DNA of 8,745 nt from UBA3263 sp964508865 (GTDB lineage: Bacteria; Bacteroidota; Bacteroidia; Bacteroidales; Muribaculaceae), in contig CAZDVP010000080.1 in the NCBI GenBank assembly GCA_964508865.1, forward strand, positions 1 to 8,745, given 5' to 3'. The stretch's first letter is position 1. Each line of letters opens with the position of its first letter. The notes beneath the pieces are model-generated. The model saw nothing but the letters and a program-made list of their open reading frames with translations, had not been told where the DNA came from and ran no database searches. Shown in pieces: positions 5,711-8,745 of the stretch. The position numbers and the translations under genes were made by a program.

Positions 5711-5752
5711 TGTTGTTTTTCATAAACGGACAAACATTAAACATTGATAATT

Positions 5753-6304
5753 ATGATAATTGCTTCACAGAAACGCAAAGAAAATATAGCCGAATACCTG
5801 CTCTATATGTGGCAGGTGGAAGACATTATCCGCGCCTATGGCCTGGATATTGATAAAATCAAGGAATACCACATTAACCGAATTCCCGACCTGACCGACG
5901 AGAAGCGGAAGGAAATGGTCGACTGGTATGAATCGCTCATCGACATGATGCGGCGCGAAGGAGTTGCCGAGCGCGGCCATTTGCAGATAAACAAGAATAC
6001 CATGGCCCAGCTGGTTGAACTCCACCGCGCACTTTTAGCCGACCCGAAGTTCAGCGACTACTCGGCCGAATTTTACCGTACGCTTCCCTACATCGTCGAC
6101 CTCCGCTCGCGAGCAGGCGAGGAGACAGAGGGCGAGATTGAAACCTGCTTCATCGCTCTCTACGGCATGCTTCTGCTCCGCCTGCAGGGCAAGGAAATTT
6201 CCCAACAGACCGCCGAGGCAGTGAAGCAGATATCGAAATTCATTGCAACCCTGAGCAGCTATTTCCACAAGAACGAGCAGGAGCCACTGTTTAAGAATGA
6301 TTAA
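5753..6304 (+). CDS. DUF4924 family protein
   Basis: This 183-residue cytoplasmic protein is made mostly of predicted helices, with no signal peptide or membrane segment. The N-terminus MIIASQKRKENIAEYLLYMWQ is typical of the Bacteroidota family DUF4924 (recognised from memory), whose function is unknown. I place the start at the ATG at 5753. A longer reading from TTG at 5744 only adds M-I-I and a repeat of the true start. Other recognisable stretches, numbered from that ATG, are GLDIDKIKEYHINR (about 30-43) and YRTLPYIVDLRSRAG (about 107-121). The C-terminal part, HKNEQEPLFKND, is charged. The stop overlaps the start of the lytic transglycosylase gene by 8 nt, so the two are probably translated in a coupled way. 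It is the first gene of the operon that runs into uvrA. Confidence 0.88.
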   Translation: MIIASQKRKENIAEYLLYMWQVEDIIRAYGLDIDKIKEYHINRIPDLTDEKRKEMVDWYESLIDMMRREGVAERGHLQINKNTMAQLVELHRALLADPKFSDYSAEFYRTLPYIVDLRSRAGEETEGEIETCFIALYGMLLLRLQGKEISQQTAEAVKQISKFIATLSSYFHKNEQEPLFKND

Positions 6305-7217
6305 GCAACTGATTGTTTCCGCTGCCATGACTTTGGCTGCGCCCGTTGTTTTATGCGCCGAGGACCATCTGGCTATAGTCAACCCGGTGGTTCCGTCGAG
6401 CATATCGTTTGCGGGCGAAAAGGTGAATCTCGACGATGTTGACCTCTATGAGAGACTTGACCGCGAACTCACTTCGATGGTCTATACCCACGGCAACACA
6501 CTTCTGACCATAAAGCGGGCCAACCGCTATTTCCCACAGTTGATAAAAATTCTGAAGAAGAACGGTGTGCATGAGGACTATATATATATGGCGTGCATTG
6601 AAAGCTATCTCAACCCCATTGCCCGCTCTGCTGCAGGGGCTGCCGGCATTTGGCAGTTCATGCCCGGAACGGCAAAACAATATGGTCTGGAGGTAAACGA
6701 CGAAGTCGACGAGCGCTACGACCTGGAAAAGGAAACCGCAGCCGCATGCCGCTACATTAAGAGCGCCTATCAGAAGTATGGCAACTGGGAATCGGTTGCC
6801 AGCAGCTATAACGGAGGAACCGCCCGAATTACAAAGGAACTCGATGCCCAGCAGGTCAACAGTGCGTTCGACCTCTGGCTGGCGGATGAAACTCGCCGCT
6901 ATCCGATGCGAATGATTGCAATGAAGCTCATAATGGAGAATCCGCAAAAATATGGGTTCATCCTGTCAGACAACCAGCTCTATCAACCTCATCGCTTTAC
7001 TGAAGTTACCATTTCCGGACCTGTCGAAGATTGGCCGACATGGGCCCGTGAACGCGGCATCGACTATGCGACCCTGCGCGAATATAACCCCTGGATTCGG
7101 GCTAAGAAGCTAACCAACAAGGCCGGAAAGACCTATACGGTAAAGATTCCGAAACCGGAAGCACTCAGCCGCAGCAAACAAGGAAAAACTACTTATAACC
7201 CGAACTGGACCCGCTGA
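6297..7217 (+). CDS. periplasmic lytic murein transglycosylase, SLT (MltD-like) family
   Basis: This 306-residue enzyme should cleave the MurNAc-GlcNAc bond of peptidoglycan, leaving 1,6-anhydro-MurNAc ends. A signal peptide covers residues 1-21 (likely cleavage VLCA|ED); Cys20 does not sit in a good lipobox, so a soluble periplasmic form is more likely. The SLT domain spans about 85-190: the catalytic glutamate is E102 in ACIESYLNP (99-107), followed by GIWQFMPGTA (117-126), the YDLEKETAAACRYIK helix (141-155) and YNGG (171-174). The C-terminal 240-286 region (DWPTWARERGI, then NPW and KTYTVKIP) resembles one degenerate LysM-like module. Clear LysM repeats are missing, and the protein is shorter than enterobacterial MltD (about 450). 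It overlaps the DUF4924 gene by 8 nt and the uvrA start by 1 nt (TGATG). Confidence 0.93.
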   Translation: MIKQLIVSAAMTLAAPVVLCAEDHLAIVNPVVPSSISFAGEKVNLDDVDLYERLDRELTSMVYTHGNTLLTIKRANRYFPQLIKILKKNGVHEDYIYMACIESYLNPIARSAAGAAGIWQFMPGTAKQYGLEVNDEVDERYDLEKETAAACRYIKSAYQKYGNWESVASSYNGGTARITKELDAQQVNSAFDLWLADETRRYPMRMIAMKLIMENPQKYGFILSDNQLYQPHRFTEVTISGPVEDWPTWARERGIDYATLREYNPWIRAKKLTNKAGKTYTVKIPKPEALSRSKQGKTTYNPNWTR

Positions 7218-8745
7218 TGGCAAAGAAGAAGAAAGACAACGACGAACAACTCGAGTCGCTGGTGGTTTCCGGCGCGCGGGTTCATAACCTCAAGAACATA
7301 AACGTTGAGATTCCCCACGGAAAACTCACCGTGATTACCGGCCTGAGCGGGTCGGGAAAGTCCTCGCTGGCGTTCGACACCATTTTTGCCGAGGGACAGC
7401 GCCGCTATATCGAAACGTTTTCAAGCTACGCCCGCCAGATGCTCGGCACTCTGGAGCGGCCCGACGTTGACAGCATAACCGGCCTGTCGCCCGTAATCGC
7501 TATTGAGCAGAAAACGGTTAACCGCAACCCTCGCTCGACCATAGGCACCACAACGGAAATCTACGACTTTCTGCGTCTGCTCTATGCGCGCGTAGCCATT
7601 GCCCGCAGCTATATTTCGGGCAAGCCGATGGAAAAATTCAGCGAGGAGAAGATTCTCAACCTGATTCATCAACGTTTCGACGGCCATAAGATTCTCATCA
7701 TGGCTCCGCTGATCCGCAACCGCAAAGGCCACTACCAGGAACTGTTTGAACAACTGACCAAAAAGGGTTATATCAACGTTAGGGTCGACGGCGTAATGCG
7801 CGAAATCACCCCGGGAATGAAGCTCGACCGTTATAAGAATCACACTATCGAGCTGGTCGTTGACAAAATATTGGTTAATGAGTCAGACGACACGCGCCTG
7901 CGAAACAGCGTTGGCATCGCACTTCAACGCGGCGAAGGTCAGCTGATAATATGCGATGTCGATAATAACAATGAACTGACGCACCTTTCGCGAACCCTTA
8001 TGGACGCCGAAAACGGCATCAGCTACCGCGACCCGGCGCCACATAACTTTTCATTCAACTCACCTCTGGGTGCATGCCCCAAGTGTAAGGGCATTGGAAC
8101 CATTAACGTTATCGACGTTGACAAAATCATTCCTAACCGCAAACTGAGCATCGGTGCCGGCGGCATCGAACCGCTCGGAAAGAAAAAGGACAGCATAATT
8201 TTCCGTCAGATTGAACAGCTGTGCCAGCGCTATGGATGCACTTTGTCCACTCCGATTGAAAAACTGCCCGATGAACTGCTCGATGAAATTCTTTATGGCT
8301 CGGAGGAAAAGCTCGACATCAACCCCGGTGGCGGATATCTGAGCAGCATTTACCGCACCTACGACGGCATTGTGCGCTACATTGAAATGCAGCAAAACGA
8401 TGACGCCGACGATTCGGCAAAACGCTGGAGCACGCAGTTCTATTCGCGAGTTGAGTGTCCGGAATGCCATGGCGACAGGCTAAACATCGAAGCACGCCAT
8501 TTCTTTATTGGCGACAAAAATATTGCCGACCTATGCCGAATGGATATTTCGGAGTTAGGCGACTGGATTGGCAATGTTAACGAACTGCTCGACGAGCCGC
8601 GCCAAAAAATCGCAGCCGAAATCATAAAGGAGATTGCTGTGAGGCTCAGTTTCTTAGAGAATGTCGGTTTGGGATATCTCTCGTTAGGTCGCGCCTCAGC
8701 TACTCTTTCCGGCGGCGAGAGCCAGCGCATACGCCTGGCAACTCA
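7217..8745 (+). CDS. uvrA: UvrA, excinuclease ABC subunit A, N-terminal 509 residues, runs off the window
   Basis: UvrA is the ATPase that, with UvrB, finds bulky DNA lesions in nucleotide excision repair. The visible half begins MAKKKKDND. It has VSGARVHNLKNI (17-28), Walker A GLSGSGKSS (42-50), FAEGQRRYIETFSSYARQ (57-74) and IEQKTVNRNPRST (96-108). The UvrB-binding domain follows at about 130-245 and the insertion domain after about 290. The first ABC signature, TLSGGESQRI, begins at 496, close to the cut. The second ATPase and second zinc module lie outside the window; the family is about 940 residues. In the first zinc-finger region C287 and C290 (ACPKCKGIG) are present, but the usual upstream CPxC pair is replaced by MDAENG (262-267). 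ECPEC (about 416) is present. The ATG overlaps the preceding stop by one base, so translation is likely coupled. Confidence 0.98.
   Translation, partial: MAKKKKDNDEQLESLVVSGARVHNLKNINVEIPHGKLTVITGLSGSGKSSLAFDTIFAEGQRRYIETFSSYARQMLGTLERPDVDSITGLSPVIAIEQKTVNRNPRSTIGTTTEIYDFLRLLYARVAIARSYISGKPMEKFSEEKILNLIHQRFDGHKILIMAPLIRNRKGHYQELFEQLTKKGYINVRVDGVMREITPGMKLDRYKNHTIELVVDKILVNESDDTRLRNSVGIALQRGEGQLIICDVDNNNELTHLSRTLMDAENGISYRDPAPHNFSFNSPLGACPKCKGIGTINVIDVDKIIPNRKLSIGAGGIEPLGKKKDSIIFRQIEQLCQRYGCTLSTPIEKLPDELLDEILYGSEEKLDINPGGGYLSSIYRTYDGIVRYIEMQQNDDADDSAKRWSTQFYSRVECPECHGDRLNIEARHFFIGDKNIADLCRMDISELGDWIGNVNELLDEPRQKIAAEIIKEIAVRLSFLENVGLGYLSLGRASATLSGGESQRIRLAT

Noticed and set aside
5533..5733. 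Minus-strand open frame of 66 codons upstream of HU
   Set aside because: It covers the HU promoter and ends inside HU; the Phe/Asn/Lys-rich product reflects AT-rich promoter DNA.
5744..5752. TTG start giving three extra residues on the DUF4924 protein
   Set aside because: The ATG at 5753 gives the family-typical MIIA start; the extra M-I-I comes from a short repeat of TGATAATT.
6297..6359. Lipoprotein signal in the lytic transglycosylase (Cys20)
   Set aside because: The residue before the cysteine is leucine, which signal peptidase II does not normally accept; ordinary cleavage after Ala21 fits better.

Overview
The window looks like a chromosomal segment from a member of the Bacteroidales, possibly Muribaculaceae (the family guess is inference). 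The evidence is a GT3-type glycogen synthase next to an alpha-glucan phosphorylase, the Bacteroidota families DUF4878 and DUF4924, and promoters of the Bacteroidota type (TTTG, about 19-21 bp, TAnnTTTG). Recognisable Shine-Dalgarno sequences are absent in front of the starts that were inspected. All genes left of about 5550 are on the minus strand and all genes right of 5750 are on the plus strand, so 5547-5752 is a divergent promoter region. No mobile element, CRISPR array, tRNA or rRNA was seen.

Left part, read on the minus strand. A glycogen operon runs from a strong promoter (2182-2212) into a GT3 glycogen synthase (2160-472). It continues, 17 bp later, into an alpha-glucan phosphorylase that leaves the window at base 1. 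The pairing puts glycogen synthesis and breakdown under one promoter. Upstream of it lies an operon for three exported proteins: a DUF4878-type lipoprotein (4778-4359), a small SH3-like exported protein (4350-3685) and a 444-residue secreted protein of unknown function (3639-2305). It is closed by a clear intrinsic terminator (2235-2280).

Middle part. The roughly 495 bp between the lipoprotein genes and the HU gene carry no convincing protein gene. They hold a promoter, a highly structured transcript of about 310 nt (about 5150-4837, minus strand) and a long 3' hairpin followed by six T. Base-pairing supports two mutually exclusive folds, one of which would destroy the 3' hairpin. It may be a free-standing small RNA (a 6S-like RNA or the Bacteroidales-1 RNA are candidates to test) or an attenuating leader for the lipoprotein operon, which shows no promoter of its own. 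This is the most interesting part of the window. An HU-type DNA-binding protein gene (5546-5274) with its own promoter and terminator lies next to it.

Right part, plus strand. A tightly packed operon holds a DUF4924 protein (5753-6304), a periplasmic lytic transglycosylase (6297-7217) and the N-terminal half of UvrA (7217 to the end). They overlap by 8 and 1 nt, so translation is probably coupled. UvrA lacks the first cysteine pair of the usual first zinc finger.
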